Shown in pieces: positions 17,180-24,650 of a DNA stretch of 33,540 nt. Location of the stretch: assembly GCA_017643845.1 (NCBI GenBank), contig JAEPMR010000030.1:1-33540 (forward strand), written 5' to 3'. The position numbers and the translations under genes were made by a program. Under the pieces are notes generated by a model, which did no database searches, had not been told where the DNA came from, and worked only from the letters and a program-made list of their open reading frames with translations. Position 1 is the stretch's first letter. Every line of letters starts with the position of its first letter. The stretch is from Marivivens sp. Lineage in GTDB: Bacteria; Pseudomonadota; Alphaproteobacteria; Rhodobacterales; Rhodobacteraceae.

Positions 17180-17524
17180 ATGTTCAAAGGAATGGGTGGC
17201 CTTGGCGATATGGCCAAGATGATGAAAAGCGCCCAGGAAATGCAGCAGAAAATGGCCGATCTACAAGAAGAGATGGGCCGTATCACTGTCACCGGGGAAA
17301 GCGGCGCGGGTCTGGTTAAGGCAACAGCGACCGCCAAAGGGGAATTGACCGCGCTGGATATTGACCCGTCGATTTTTCATCCCGATGAGAAAGAAATGGT
17401 CGAAGACCTGATCCTTGCCGCAATTAAGGATGCGCAGTCCCGCGCCCAGACGCGTATGCAGGACGAAATGCGCAAGCTGACCGAGAGCCTTGGCCTTCCC
17501 GCCGGCATGAACCTGCCCTTCTGA
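17180..17524 (+). CDS. ybaB: YbaB/EbfC family nucleoid-associated protein
   Basis: This small DNA-binding protein has 114 residues, close to E. coli YbaB (109). A Met-rich N-terminal helix ([25 protein letters not shown]) leads to the coiled dimer region, the central [20 protein letters not shown] strands, and a C-terminal helix ending [11 protein letters not shown], a form typical of the family. The SD AGGAGA is about 6 nt before the ATG. It lies between dnaX and recR in the classic order, 44 nt after dnaX and 22 nt before recR. Confidence 0.95.
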   Translation: MFKGMGGLGDMAKMMKSAQEMQQKMADLQEEMGRITVTGESGAGLVKATATAKGELTALDIDPSIFHPDEKEMVEDLILAAIKDAQSRAQTRMQDEMRKLTESLGLPAGMNLPF

Positions 17525-17546
17525 CCCCAGCGTAGATGGCCCGCAG

Positions 17547-18140
17547 ATGAGCGACGCGACCAAAGACATCGAGCATCTGATCGAGTTGCTGGCCAAGCTG
17601 CCCGGCCTTGGGCCACGCTCGGCCCGCCGCGCGGTTCTGCACCTGATCAAAAAGCGCTCGCTTCACCTGATCCCGCTTGCCGATGCACTCCATCGCGTCG
17701 GCACCACAGCACGCGAATGTCTCAACTGCGGCAATATCGGCACCACGGATATCTGCGACATTTGCGAGAGCGAGAAGCGAGCAACAGGTGAGTTGTGCGT
17801 TGTCGAAGACGTCGCCGATCTCTGGGCGATGGAAAGAGCGGGAGTGTTCAAGGGCCGCTATCATGTTCTGGGCGGAACTCTCTCGGCACTGGATGCCGTC
17901 GGACCCGAAGAATTGCGCATTCCGAAGCTGATTGATCGGATCAAAAGCGAGCAGGTTTCCGAGGTGATTCTCGCACTCGGCGCGACGATCGACGGCCAGA
18001 CCACAGCACATTACATTGCGGATCAGCTGCCTGACATCACAGTCACCTCTTTAGCCCAAGGAGTGCCCGTTGGCGGCGAGCTGGATTACCTCGACGACGG
18101 CACGATCACCGCCGCACTGAAAGCCAGACGGAGCCTGTAG
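17547..18140 (+). CDS. recR: Recombination mediator RecR
   Basis: RecR works with RecF/RecO to load RecA on gapped DNA. The protein has 197 residues, normal length. A helix-hairpin-helix (about 10-35, [14 protein letters not shown]) precedes a C4 zinc finger with Cys58, Cys61, Cys70 and Cys73. The Toprim domain (about 82-175, [17 protein letters not shown]) follows, with the C-terminal [19 protein letters not shown] signature of RecR. It is third in dnaX-ybaB-recR. It ends in TAG, three bases from the convergent methyltransferase stop; with no backup stop, TAG readthrough would add about 147 residues. Confidence 0.96.
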   Translation: MSDATKDIEHLIELLAKLPGLGPRSARRAVLHLIKKRSLHLIPLADALHRVGTTARECLNCGNIGTTDICDICESEKRATGELCVVEDVADLWAMERAGVFKGRYHVLGGTLSALDAVGPEELRIPKLIDRIKSEQVSEVILALGATIDGQTTAHYIADQLPDITVTSLAQGVPVGGELDYLDDGTITAALKARRSL

Positions 18141-18143
18141 CGT

Positions 18144-18776
18144 CTAATTAGGACGACGGGCAACGATGAAATGTGTCGTTCCACCTGTAGGATAGCGACA
18201 GCTTTCTACGATCTCGAAACCACTATCCCGCAACTGCTGTTCCAATTCTGCTCCTGTAAAAAACTGGACATATTTTGGTGCTTTCCCAACGAGTTTCATC
18301 AAGGGTATCGCCATTCGGACAAAGATATTCATCTCTTTGAGGCACGCACTTTTCGAAAGGAACACAGCGCCCGGCTTGAGCATCTCACGAACAGCCCGAT
18401 AGCTCTGAGGCGGATCGGGAAGCAGATGCAAAAGGTTGAGCGCAATCACAGCGTCATAGCCGCCGTCCCGTCTGAGTTGGGGATCGCCGGCCACACCCTG
18501 CAAGAAGCGGACACGTTCTTCATTCGCAGCCGCGCGCTTTTCTTCGGCAATGGCGACCATCTCGTAGGACAGGTCACTTGAAAGAATATCCTTAGCATCG
18601 CCCGCTAGCTTCAGCGCGCTTGAGCCCGTGCCGCCGCCAATTTCCAGCACGTGGCTTTCCACCGTTAGATACCGCCGGATATGGTCGAGCGTCTTTTCCC
18701 AGCTTGGCACGTCATCAACCGGCTGCGCGGCGTATTTTCGCGCGATCCGGTCCCAAAACCCGTCATATGTGTCCAT
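18144..18776 (-). CDS. Class I SAM-dependent methyltransferase
   Basis: The protein has 210 residues with a Methyltransf_11/25-type Rossmann domain: motif I VLEIGGGTGS (43-52), the acidic strand-2 end SSDLS (about 66-70), and motif IV-like AVIALNLLHLLPDP. The N-terminus (MDTYDGFWDRIARKYAAQPVDD) resembles small-molecule or quinone methyltransferases, but no specific substrate can be assigned. Its ATG lies within the last codons of the DUF2306 gene (14-nt overlap), so the two form a coupled pair on the minus strand. Confidence 0.85.
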   Translation of the reverse strand: MDTYDGFWDRIARKYAAQPVDDVPSWEKTLDHIRRYLTVESHVLEIGGGTGSSALKLAGDAKDILSSDLSYEMVAIAEEKRAAANEERVRFLQGVAGDPQLRRDGGYDAVIALNLLHLLPDPPQSYRAVREMLKPGAVFLSKSACLKEMNIFVRMAIPLMKLVGKAPKYVQFFTGAELEQQLRDSGFEIVESCRYPTGGTTHFIVARRPN

Positions 18777-19416
18777 AGAAACCCTCTCCCGAAATCATCG
18801 GCGAATACGTTGGCCGGCGTATGATCCACTCGACGACTAACAGATTGATACCCCACCCGCCGGAAAATAGCAGTGCATTTGCGAACCCGCTTTCCGGCTC
18901 TCCGAACACCAGCAAAATCGGGATGAAATACAGCGGCTGCGTTGCCGCACTGAACACAACTGCAGTCGCGCGCAACATCGCGCGACGATGAACCTCCGTT
19001 CGTCCGCGTATCGCCGCACAAATCCCATTGGCAATAAATCCAACAATCAGACCCGCAGCGACAATTCGTGCCAAATCCATCGGCCATTGCACGTCAAACT
19101 GACCGGGAACGGCATAGACCATCCAAAGTCCCGCCAGTGCACCACCTACGCCCGCGAGTGCCGCGAACCGCCCCATGATCCGGTGCAGGCGTGGCGCCCG
19201 CTGGCGCAAAGGTGTCGCGAGCTGCACCACAGCCAAAATTGCAAACAGGCTCAGACCTCCGGCATGGAGCACAAGCACCCAAGGTAATTCAAAGAAACGC
19301 GCATTGTCAGGCGTTACTGGCCCACCGCTCACCATCTGGGTGATACGATAGAGGCTCCCGCTAACAGGGATCACCAACAACGCGCTCAACCCGAAAATCA
19401 TGTATCTTGTTTTCAT
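18763..19416 (-). CDS. DUF2306 family membrane protein
   Basis: The protein has 217 residues and several hydrophobic segments: about 4-22, 45-66, 82-102, 117-137, 150-170 and 180-200. It matches the DUF2306 pattern, with a His-Arg pair in the first loop (RLHRIMGRFAAL) and EVHRRAMLRATA before the fifth segment. The biochemical role is unknown. The ATG at 19416 has GGAG 7 nt upstream; the frame is open to 19455 but those codons overlap the leader. It is divergent from the LysR gene and translationally coupled to the methyltransferase. Confidence 0.82.
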   Translation of the reverse strand: MKTRYMIFGLSALLVIPVSGSLYRITQMVSGGPVTPDNARFFELPWVLVLHAGGLSLFAILAVVQLATPLRQRAPRLHRIMGRFAALAGVGGALAGLWMVYAVPGQFDVQWPMDLARIVAAGLIVGFIANGICAAIRGRTEVHRRAMLRATAVVFSAATQPLYFIPILLVFGEPESGFANALLFSGGWGINLLVVEWIIRRPTYSPMISGEGFYGHI

Positions 19417-19452
19417 GTAAGGACTCCAACACAATCTTTGGAGAACCATAAC

Positions 19453-19511
19453 CATACATAAATAAAATATTAATTGTGAAAAATTCTGCCTAGTTTATGC
19501 ATTTATGTATG
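19453..19511. promoter_or_regulatory. Putative operator: 11-bp inverted repeat in the LysR/DUF2306 divergent region
   Basis: CATACATAAAT (19453-19463) and ATTTATGTATG (19501-19511) are perfect reverse complements separated by 37 bp. The left arm coincides with a possible minus-strand -10 for the DUF2306 gene (TATGTA, 16 nt from TTTTCA). The right arm covers the lysR start codons and a likely transcription start. The region is strikingly A/T-rich compared with its surroundings. Binding by the adjacent LysR protein is inference. Confidence 0.45.
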
Positions 19512-20438
19512 AATTGGCAGAATATCGCGTTTGACTGGAACCATATCCGCGCATTCCTTGTGACTGCGGAAGAGGGCACGCTCTCCGCAGCTGCCCGCGC
19601 TCTTGGCCTCACCCAGCCCACACTCGGTAGGCAGATTACTGCGCTTGAGGAAACCTTGGGCGTAACACTGTTTGATCGCATAGGGCGCAGGCTCCTTCTC
19701 ACCCCCATCGGGAAGGAATTATTGGCCCACGTCCGCCCTATGGGTGATGCGGCAGGCCGAATTTCGCTGATGGCCTCCGGTTATGCGCAAAGTATCGAGG
19801 GAACAGTATCGATCACCGCTACCGACCTAATGTCGGCCTATGTTCTTCCCTCTTTTCTCAGAGAGCTTCGCGAGATCGCCCCGGGAATTTCGGTAAAGAT
19901 CATTGCTGAAAACTCGATAAGCGATCTGCAGCGGCGTGAGGCCGATATCGCTCTCCGCCATGTTCGCCCCGAGCAACCCGACCTGATCGCGAAGCGCCTT
20001 CCTGACATCGAAGCACAGTTCCTTGCCGCCCGAAGCTATCTGTCACGTTTCCGTTCAACTCCACCAAGCATTGAGGAACTCAACGGTGCCGACTACATCG
20101 GCGTTGGCGAAGATGACGAGGGCCTTCTGGCGGCCTATCGGGAATTTGGCCTCACAATTGACCAAGGGAATTTCCCCTATGGATCACAAAGTGCCATCGT
20201 ATGCTGGCAGTTGTTGCGGGCAGGGCTGGGGATGAGCCTGTTTCCGTCCGGTTTGACCGACATGGACCCAGAGGTCGTCCCTGTTTTCCCTGACCGGCCG
20301 CCAATCACATTTCCGACTTGGCTGACCACGCACCGAGAGCTTCACACAAATCGTCGAATTCGTATCGTCTTTGATTTGTTATCCGAACATTTCAGCAAGA
20401 AAAAACCCGGTCGCGAAGCAACCGGGTTCTGGTCCTAG
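19509..20438 (+). CDS. LysR family transcriptional regulator
   Basis: The protein has 309 residues from the ATG at 19509. An N-terminal winged helix-turn-helix (about 8-65: NHIRAFLVTAEEGTLSAAAR, then LTQPTLGRQITALEE) precedes a periplasmic-binding-protein-like effector domain (about 90-295). The in-frame ATG at 19497 adds MHLC; I prefer 19509 because the MNWQNIAFDWN opening resembles relatives. Neither has an SD. TTGTGA (19474) and TATGCA (19496) would put transcription start at about 19508, so the mRNA could be leaderless. The target is probably the divergent DUF2306-methyltransferase pair. The last codons double as the trcR terminator. The effector is unknown. Confidence 0.88.
   Translation: MNWQNIAFDWNHIRAFLVTAEEGTLSAAARALGLTQPTLGRQITALEETLGVTLFDRIGRRLLLTPIGKELLAHVRPMGDAAGRISLMASGYAQSIEGTVSITATDLMSAYVLPSFLRELREIAPGISVKIIAENSISDLQRREADIALRHVRPEQPDLIAKRLPDIEAQFLAARSYLSRFRSTPPSIEELNGADYIGVGEDDEGLLAAYREFGLTIDQGNFPYGSQSAIVCWQLLRAGLGMSLFPSGLTDMDPEVVPVFPDRPPITFPTWLTTHRELHTNRRIRIVFDLLSEHFSKKKPGREATGFWS
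20396..20428 (-). terminator. Rho-independent terminator of trcR, embedded in the 3' end of lysR
   Basis: On the minus strand AACCCGGT (20428-20421), a 9-nt loop and ACCGGGTT (20411-20404) are followed by a T-rich tail (20403-20396). It lies 26 nt past the trcR stop and inside the last coding bases of the convergent lysR gene. Confidence 0.75.
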
Positions 20439-20442
20439 ATTT

Positions 20443-20463
20443 CGACAAATAACTTATTTGTCG
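20443..20463. repeat. 21-bp palindrome centred on the trcR stop codon
   Basis: CGACAAATAA (20443-20452), one central base, then TTATTTGTCG (20454-20463): two perfect 10-bp arms. On the minus strand it covers the final Asp-Lys codons and TAA of trcR. In mRNA it could form a stem just upstream of the terminator; as DNA it is a symmetric binding site candidate. Confidence 0.6.
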
Positions 20464-21209
20464 TCGTCCTCATCATCACGGTCGGGCAGGTTGAAGAAGC
20501 TGTCCGCGTCGCTGAAATCGCCACCTTCGGTCTCGTCCGATGTGTCGTCATCATCTGAGAGCGTAAAGGTTTCCAAACCAGATATCGCACTGGGCATCTT
20601 CGGCTCGGCGTCCATTCCGAGGCTCTGCTCGGTAGACACCAGCTTGCGGCGCTCGTCGTCGGTCATCACCTCGCCGTCTTTGGCTCTCTTGGCGTTCGCC
20701 TTCTGAACAGCCGCATCCAGTTCAGACTGCTTACAGAGACCCAGCGCAACAGGATCAATCGGCTGAATATTGGCGATGTTCCAATGGGTCCGCTCACGAA
20801 TCGACTGGATCGTCGGCTTCGTGGTGCCAACCAGCTTGGAAACCTGACCATCAGAAAGCTCGGGATGGAATTTCACAAGCCAGAGAATCGCTGCGGGACG
20901 ATCCTGACGCTTGGACAGAGGTGTGTAGCGCGGTCCGCGGCGCTTTTCCTCGCCAGCAGCAGCAGGGTTGCTCTTCAGCTTCAGTTTATGCAACGGATCA
21001 GCTTCACCCTTCTTGATCTCGTCTTCGTCGAGCTGGTTGTTCGCTACCGGATCGAACCCGCGCATCCCGCCGGCAACATCACCATCGGCGATGCCTTGAA
21101 TTTCGAGCTCGTGCATCCCCACAAAATCCGCGACCTGCTTGAAGGTCAGCGTTGTATTGTCCACCAGCCAGACGGCGGTCGCTTTCGCCATGATCGGTTT
21201 GTCAGCCAT
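20454..21209 (-). CDS. trcR: Cell cycle transcriptional regulator TrcR (DUF1013)
   Basis: The protein has 251 residues. A first helix-turn-helix-like segment lies at about 21-43 (LTFKQVADFVGMHELEIQGI). A basic linker with RRGPRYTPLSKRQDRPAAI follows (about 90-108). A second helix-turn-helix is at about 116-140 (LSDGQVSKLVGTTKPTIQSI). The tail is very acidic (ending in a DRDDEDDDK string). This is the DUF1013/TrcR family of alphaproteobacteria, linked to cell-cycle transcription. The ATG at 21209 has AAGGAG 8 nt upstream. It has its own terminator and a promoter that overlaps that of the divergent RNase gene. Confidence 0.9.
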   Translation of the reverse strand: MADKPIMAKATAVWLVDNTTLTFKQVADFVGMHELEIQGIADGDVAGGMRGFDPVANNQLDEDEIKKGEADPLHKLKLKSNPAAAGEEKRRGPRYTPLSKRQDRPAAILWLVKFHPELSDGQVSKLVGTTKPTIQSIRERTHWNIANIQPIDPVALGLCKQSELDAAVQKANAKRAKDGEVMTDDERRKLVSTEQSLGMDAEPKMPSAISGLETFTLSDDDDTSDETEGGDFSDADSFFNLPDRDDEDDDK

Positions 21210-21280
21210 CGGTCGTCTCCTTAAACCATGCCTTCCCCGTGCCCCGGATCAGGGGGCGGCCACCTTTGGGCCCGTTCTCG

Positions 21281-21308
21281 TTGTCAGGGAACTCGGGCGC
21301 TGTATAGT
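21281..21308 (+). promoter_or_regulatory. Putative promoter of the RNase T2 gene
   Basis: TTGTCA (21281-21286), 16-nt spacer, TATAGT (21303-21308). Transcription would start near 21315, about 22 nt before the ATG. Its -10 shares bases with the -10 of the divergent trcR promoter. Confidence 0.45.
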
Positions 21309-21329
21309 CTCTACGCGCTTCAGTGAAAA
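21301..21329 (-). promoter_or_regulatory. Putative promoter of trcR, overlapping the divergent RNase T2 promoter
   Basis: On the minus strand TTTTCA (21329-21324), 17-nt spacer, TATACA (21306-21301). It would give a leader of about 85 nt containing a GCCCC/GGGGC hairpin (21241-21257) before the trcR SD. Confidence 0.4.
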
Positions 21330-21336
21330 GATCAAA

Positions 21337-21975
21337 ATGCGGCCCCTGCTTTTCGCCCTTTTCGTCACCCTAATCGCGCCCGTCTCGCGGGCCGAGGATA
21401 TCGCCGGGCGCTTCGACTACTACATCCTAGCGCTCAGCTGGTCCCCAAACTGGTGCGCTCGGGAGGGGGATGCGCGAGGCTCTCCACAATGTGACGCAGA
21501 CACCGGATTCGGGTGGATATTACATGGCCTGTGGCCGCAGTACCTCTCTGGGTGGCCCGAATATTGCGCGACAGAGCATCACGCGCCGTCTCCCGACCTT
21601 GTGACCAAGATGACAGAAATCATGCCATCGGCATCATTGGTCAATCACCAGTGGCGCAAGCACGGCACATGCGATGGTCGCACGCCCCTCCGATATTTCG
21701 CCGACGCTCGGCATGCATTCGCGTCTGTCAAAATACCGCCTATCCTCAGAAGGCACCGCGAGACGATCACAGTCTCCGCCGCCCAAGTCGAAGACGCATT
21801 CTTGGCCGACAACCCGGCCTTGGGCCGCGACTCCGTCACCGTGACTTGCCGTGAAGGTGCCATTCAGGAAGTCCGCATATGCCTTGATCGCGAGACACTT
21901 CTCCCGCGTTCCTGTACCGGTCGGGCCGCTCGTGACTGCATGCTGGATCGGGCAACCTTCGCGCCCGTCCGTTAA
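21337..21975 (+). CDS. Secreted/periplasmic ribonuclease T2 family protein
   Basis: From the ATG at 21337 the protein has 212 residues. A signal peptide (MRPLLFALFVTLIAPVSRA, cleavage before EDI) directs it out of the cytoplasm. The two T2 active-site blocks are present: CAS1 ILHGLWPQ with His63, and CAS2 HQWRKHGTC with Lys108 and catalytic His109. The usual Glu of CAS2 is Gln105. Eight or more Cys suggest disulphides. The enzyme would cut RNA at the cell surface through 2',3'-cyclic phosphates, perhaps for phosphate or nucleotide scavenging (inference). The frame is open from 21139, but those codons overlap trcR. Its TAA shares bases with the stop of the convergent oxidoreductase gene. Confidence 0.9.
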   Translation: MRPLLFALFVTLIAPVSRAEDIAGRFDYYILALSWSPNWCAREGDARGSPQCDADTGFGWILHGLWPQYLSGWPEYCATEHHAPSPDLVTKMTEIMPSASLVNHQWRKHGTCDGRTPLRYFADARHAFASVKIPPILRRHRETITVSAAQVEDAFLADNPALGRDSVTVTCREGAIQEVRICLDRETLLPRSCTGRAARDCMLDRATFAPVR

Positions 21976-22964
21976 CCGCCTGCGACCTCCAGAACGATCT
22001 TGCCGATATGCGCACTACTCTCCATTCGCGCATGAGCAGACGCAGCATCCGCCAGTGGGAAGCTGCTATCCATCACAGGCCCGATACGGCCAGCCGAGAG
22101 GAGCGGCCAAACATGCGTCCGCAGCTCAGCTGCAATCGCAGCTTTCGCCACATCGGACTGTGGCCTAAGTGTGCTTCCCGTCAGTGTTAGACGGCGCATC
22201 ATGACCTGAGCGAAATTAAGCTCTACCTTCGGCCCCTTCAGAAACGCGATTTGCACCAGCCGTCCATCATCGGCCAACGCCTTCACATTGCGTGGGAGGT
22301 AATCGCCACCGACCATATCGAGAATCAGATTCGCGCCACCTTCGCTCCGCAAAATGTCGACGAAATCCTCCTCGTGGTAGTTGATTGCACGCTCTGCCCC
22401 GAGCCGCTCACATGCAGCACACTTCGCCGCCGAACCCGCAGTCGCAAAAGTTCGTGCACCGAAACGATTCGCCAGCTGAATTGCCGTCGTCCCGATCCCA
22501 GACGACCCGCCATGCACCAGAAACCGCTCCCCTGCCTTCAATCCCCCGCGCATGAACACGTTTGACCACACCGTGAAAAAGGTCTCGGGCAGACATGCTG
22601 CTTCCTTCAGCGGCATTCCTTCAGGCACTGGCAAACAATGCGCGGCTGGCGTAGCCACGTATTCCGCATAGCCGCCGCCGGGCAAGAGCGCGCAGACCCT
22701 GTCGCCGACTGCCCAGTCCGTCACGCCCGCTCCTTTGGCAACAATCTCACCCGCAGCCTCTAGCCCCGGAAGATCGCTTGCCCCTTTCGGCGGCGCGTAA
22801 AGCCCGGCCCTCTGCAATGCATCAGGGCGGTTCACTCCCGCCCAGCCGATACGGATCACCACTTCGTCATGTCGCGGTTCCGGTATTGGCCGCTCACAGA
22901 GCGCCAGCACGTCCGGCCCGCCCGCCTGCGTGATCTCGACCGCCTTCATCATCCCGCCCGTCAC
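21972..22964 (-). CDS. NAD(P)H-dependent quinone oxidoreductase (MDR superfamily, PIG3-like)
   Basis: The protein has 330 residues and belongs to the zinc-free medium-chain dehydrogenase/reductase family. The GroES-like domain opens KAVEITQAGGPDVLALCERP and includes AGVNRPDALQRAGLY, the PIG3/TP53I3 signature. The Rossmann part has VHGGSSGIGTTAIQLA (about 150-165). It reduces quinones with NADPH. The GTG start at 22964 overlaps the COQ9 stop as GTGA, suggesting coupling; ATGs at 22952 and 22949 are alternatives. The stop codon overlaps that of the convergent RNase gene (TTAA). The pairing with COQ9 is consistent with a quinone-related unit, but that is inference. Confidence 0.9.
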   Translation of the reverse strand: MTGGMMKAVEITQAGGPDVLALCERPIPEPRHDEVVIRIGWAGVNRPDALQRAGLYAPPKGASDLPGLEAAGEIVAKGAGVTDWAVGDRVCALLPGGGYAEYVATPAAHCLPVPEGMPLKEAACLPETFFTVWSNVFMRGGLKAGERFLVHGGSSGIGTTAIQLANRFGARTFATAGSAAKCAACERLGAERAINYHEEDFVDILRSEGGANLILDMVGGDYLPRNVKALADDGRLVQIAFLKGPKVELNFAQVMMRRLTLTGSTLRPQSDVAKAAIAAELRTHVWPLLSAGRIGPVMDSSFPLADAASAHARMESSAHIGKIVLEVAGG

Positions 22965-23674
22965 TCCGACGCACCCGGCTTGGGCGCCCAGTATCCAGGC
23001 ACATCCGGGTCTCTCCGCGAGGTAGAGGGCGCCTTGACGCCCGACATCATTGCCTCGAACGGGCGAAGGAATGGTTTGAACACCTCGCTCCCGCGCAACT
23101 GGCCTTTGACTTTCTCGAAGGTCATAACATCCTCAATTCGTCGATCGATAAAGGCGCGGGTTGCAGTCGCATCCGGCGATTCATCGCCGAGCCAGTAGAG
23201 TACGCACGCGCTATAGACTGCGGAAAGCGTCACCCGCTTCGAATACCAATTGGCATCGCGCGAACCATCTCCCAGCGCTTCCCAAATGGCATCAGCCGTT
23301 CCCCACATCAGCTTTGCCCCCTCTGGTGCCAAATGCGGCAGAGCAAAAAGGGCCGCCGCACGGCGGACAATCTCACGGTCTCCGGCACTCGCCAGCCGCA
23401 GCCAGACCGCCTCTGCCACCCGATCCCGAAAGCGCATGTCCGCCAAATCCGCCTGTTTGAGCCGCCGCGCCATCTCGGCATCGCCGGCTTGATGTGCAGC
23501 TATTGCCAGATCAACGGGCCCACGCGGACAAAGCGCCCGCACATCGGACTCACTCATGCCGATATCAGAGGCGCCCGCCCTCAGGGCACTTTCAGACCAC
23601 CCGTCAAAAGGCACGTGCGGCAAAACAGCTTCCATCAGACGCGCCCTCTCAGGCGATAGTGGATTGAATCCCAT
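22961..23674 (-). CDS. COQ9 family protein (ubiquinone biosynthesis accessory)
   Basis: The protein has 237 residues. It has the COQ9 layout: an N-terminal TetR-like helical region (about 1-60, with SESALRAGASDIGMSESDVRALCPRG split over two helices) and the C-terminal COQ9 domain with VWLRLASAGDREIVRRAAALFALP, WGTADAIWEALGDGSRDANWYSKR and the TLSAVYSACVLYWLGDES block. COQ9 binds lipid and helps COQ7 hydroxylate ubiquinone precursors. It is followed by the coupled quinone oxidoreductase gene and divergent from rpsU. Confidence 0.92.
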   Translation of the reverse strand: MGFNPLSPERARLMEAVLPHVPFDGWSESALRAGASDIGMSESDVRALCPRGPVDLAIAAHQAGDAEMARRLKQADLADMRFRDRVAEAVWLRLASAGDREIVRRAAALFALPHLAPEGAKLMWGTADAIWEALGDGSRDANWYSKRVTLSAVYSACVLYWLGDESPDATATRAFIDRRIEDVMTFEKVKGQLRGSEVFKPFLRPFEAMMSGVKAPSTSRRDPDVPGYWAPKPGASE

Positions 23675-23701
23675 CAGAAACTCCTGTGATTTCCCCCACT
23701 C

Positions 23702-23730
23702 TAGACAAGGTGGAGCCCCTTTGCTATACG
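23702..23730 (+). promoter_or_regulatory. Putative rpsU promoter
   Basis: TAGACA (23702-23707), 17-nt spacer, TATACG (23725-23730). Transcription would begin near 23737. The leader then contains a 10-bp-period direct repeat of GCAAAT (23741-23746 and 23751-23756) and the hairpin at 23770-23783. Confidence 0.45.
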
Positions 23731-23765
23731 GCGGCTTCCTGCAAATTCTTGCAAATCCAACTTAG

Positions 23766-23783
23766 AAAGGTGGTGAAAACCAC
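23766..23783 (+). promoter_or_regulatory. Hairpin with GAAA tetraloop between the rpsU SD and start codon
   Basis: GTGGT (23770-23774), loop GAAA, ACCAC (23779-23783) form a perfect five-pair stem capped by a GNRA tetraloop. It ends exactly at the ATG (23784). The SD AAAGG (23766-23770) sits just before it, 13 nt from the ATG in linear distance. Folding would bring the SD next to the start codon, though it also engages one SD base. Confidence 0.5.
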
Positions 23784-23990
23784 ATGCAGGTTAACGTTCG
23801 CGATAATAACGTCGATCAGGCACTCCGTGCCCTGAAGAAAAAGCTGCAGCGTGAGGGTGTCTTCCGTGAAATGAAGCTTCGGCAACATTTCGAGAAGCCG
23901 TCCGTCAAAAAGGCGCGCGAGAAGGCCGAGGCCATCCGCCGTCAGCGCAAGCTTGCTCGTAAAAAGGCACAGCGCGAGGGTCTCCTCTAA
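23784..23990 (+). CDS. rpsU: 30S ribosomal protein S21
   Basis: The protein has 68 residues, full length. It opens [20 protein letters not shown] and contains the S21 core [26 protein letters not shown] split across the basic helix, ending [15 protein letters not shown]21 sits near the anti-SD on the 30S platform and aids initiation. The gene stands alone with its own promoter and terminator. The leader hairpin just before the AUG suggests translational tuning (inference). Confidence 0.97.
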   Translation: MQVNVRDNNVDQALRALKKKLQREGVFREMKLRQHFEKPSVKKAREKAEAIRRQRKLARKKAQREGLL

Positions 23991-24016
23991 GGAACCCTTC
24001 GAACGCTTCAAAAACG

Positions 24017-24050
24017 ACCCCCGTGGCCCCGCCTCGGGGGTTTGTTTTTA
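24017..24050 (+). terminator. Rho-independent terminator of rpsU
   Basis: ACCCCCG (24017-24023), an 11-nt loop, CGGGGGT (24035-24041), then TTGTTTTTA. It overlaps the stop codon of the convergent Lrp-type gene. Confidence 0.8.
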
Positions 24051-24521
24051 TACGGGCAGCGCCGTCGTCTGCCGGACCGTCCGCAGACCGAAAGACGATT
24101 GCATCGTTTGCACACCCGGCAGTGTTGCCAGATGCCGCCTGTGCAGCCGCGCGAAATCCTCGGTGTCGCGCACAACCACCTTCAACAGATAGTCCGCGGT
24201 CCCCGCCATCAGATGGCATTCCAGCACCTCGGGTATCCGCGCCACACGCTTCTCGAACGCGTCAAGGATCTCGTCCGCCTGACCACTCAATGTAATTTCG
24301 ACAAAGACCGTGGTCGTCTGTCCCAGCCTGCGCGGGTTGACCAAGGCCACATACCCACTGATGATTCCGTCTTTCTCAAGGCGCTGGACCCTGCGATGGC
24401 AAGCCGAAGCAGAGAGGTTTACGCGCTCCGAAAGCTCCGCATTGGACATCCGGCCGTCCTTTTGCAGCACTTCGAGGATTCGACGGTCTATATGGTCAAG
24501 CTCCGCTTCCTGCAATTTCAT
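24048..24521 (-). CDS. Lrp/AsnC family transcriptional regulator, probable ald activator
   Basis: The protein has 157 residues. The N-terminal AsnC-type helix-turn-helix (about 8-58: LDHIDRRILEVLQKDGRMSN, then ELSERVNLSASACHRRVQRLE) is followed by a RAM ligand-binding domain (about 70-150, with the ECHLMAGTADYLLKVVV strand). It is divergent from ald; that arrangement is typical of AldR/BkdR-like regulators that activate alanine dehydrogenase in response to amino acids, so that role is inferred from context. No clear operator was identified in the 129-bp intergenic region. Confidence 0.9.
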   Translation of the reverse strand: MKLQEAELDHIDRRILEVLQKDGRMSNAELSERVNLSASACHRRVQRLEKDGIISGYVALVNPRRLGQTTTVFVEITLSGQADEILDAFEKRVARIPEVLECHLMAGTADYLLKVVVRDTEDFARLHRRHLATLPGVQTMQSSFGLRTVRQTTALPV

Positions 24522-24650
24522 CGCGTCATTTTCATTTTCTGAACAAGATTATTCGACATATACCACCAATGCTCACAAAGAACACCAAGCAATTGCAACG
24601 GCGAACACCGATCCTCTGTTCAGATCCGCACTGCTTCTGAGGAGAAAGCC

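Noticed and set aside
18171-18581. Long plus-strand open frame (136 codons) downstream of recR
   Set aside because: It lies antisense to the methyltransferase gene, has no SD, and its translation resembles no family. It is a shadow of the methyltransferase codons.
15378-20438. Genome-wide reassignment of UAG as a sense codon
   Set aside because: Ten genes in the window end in TAG at the family's normal C-terminus, and the readthrough products I followed would be abnormal. A recoded UAG would not be used this way.
21646-21666. Gln replacing Glu in RNase T2 active-site block 2 as evidence of a dead enzyme
   Set aside because: As I recall, the family signature tolerates Gln here, and both catalytic His residues and the Lys are kept. 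It is noted in the gene entry only.
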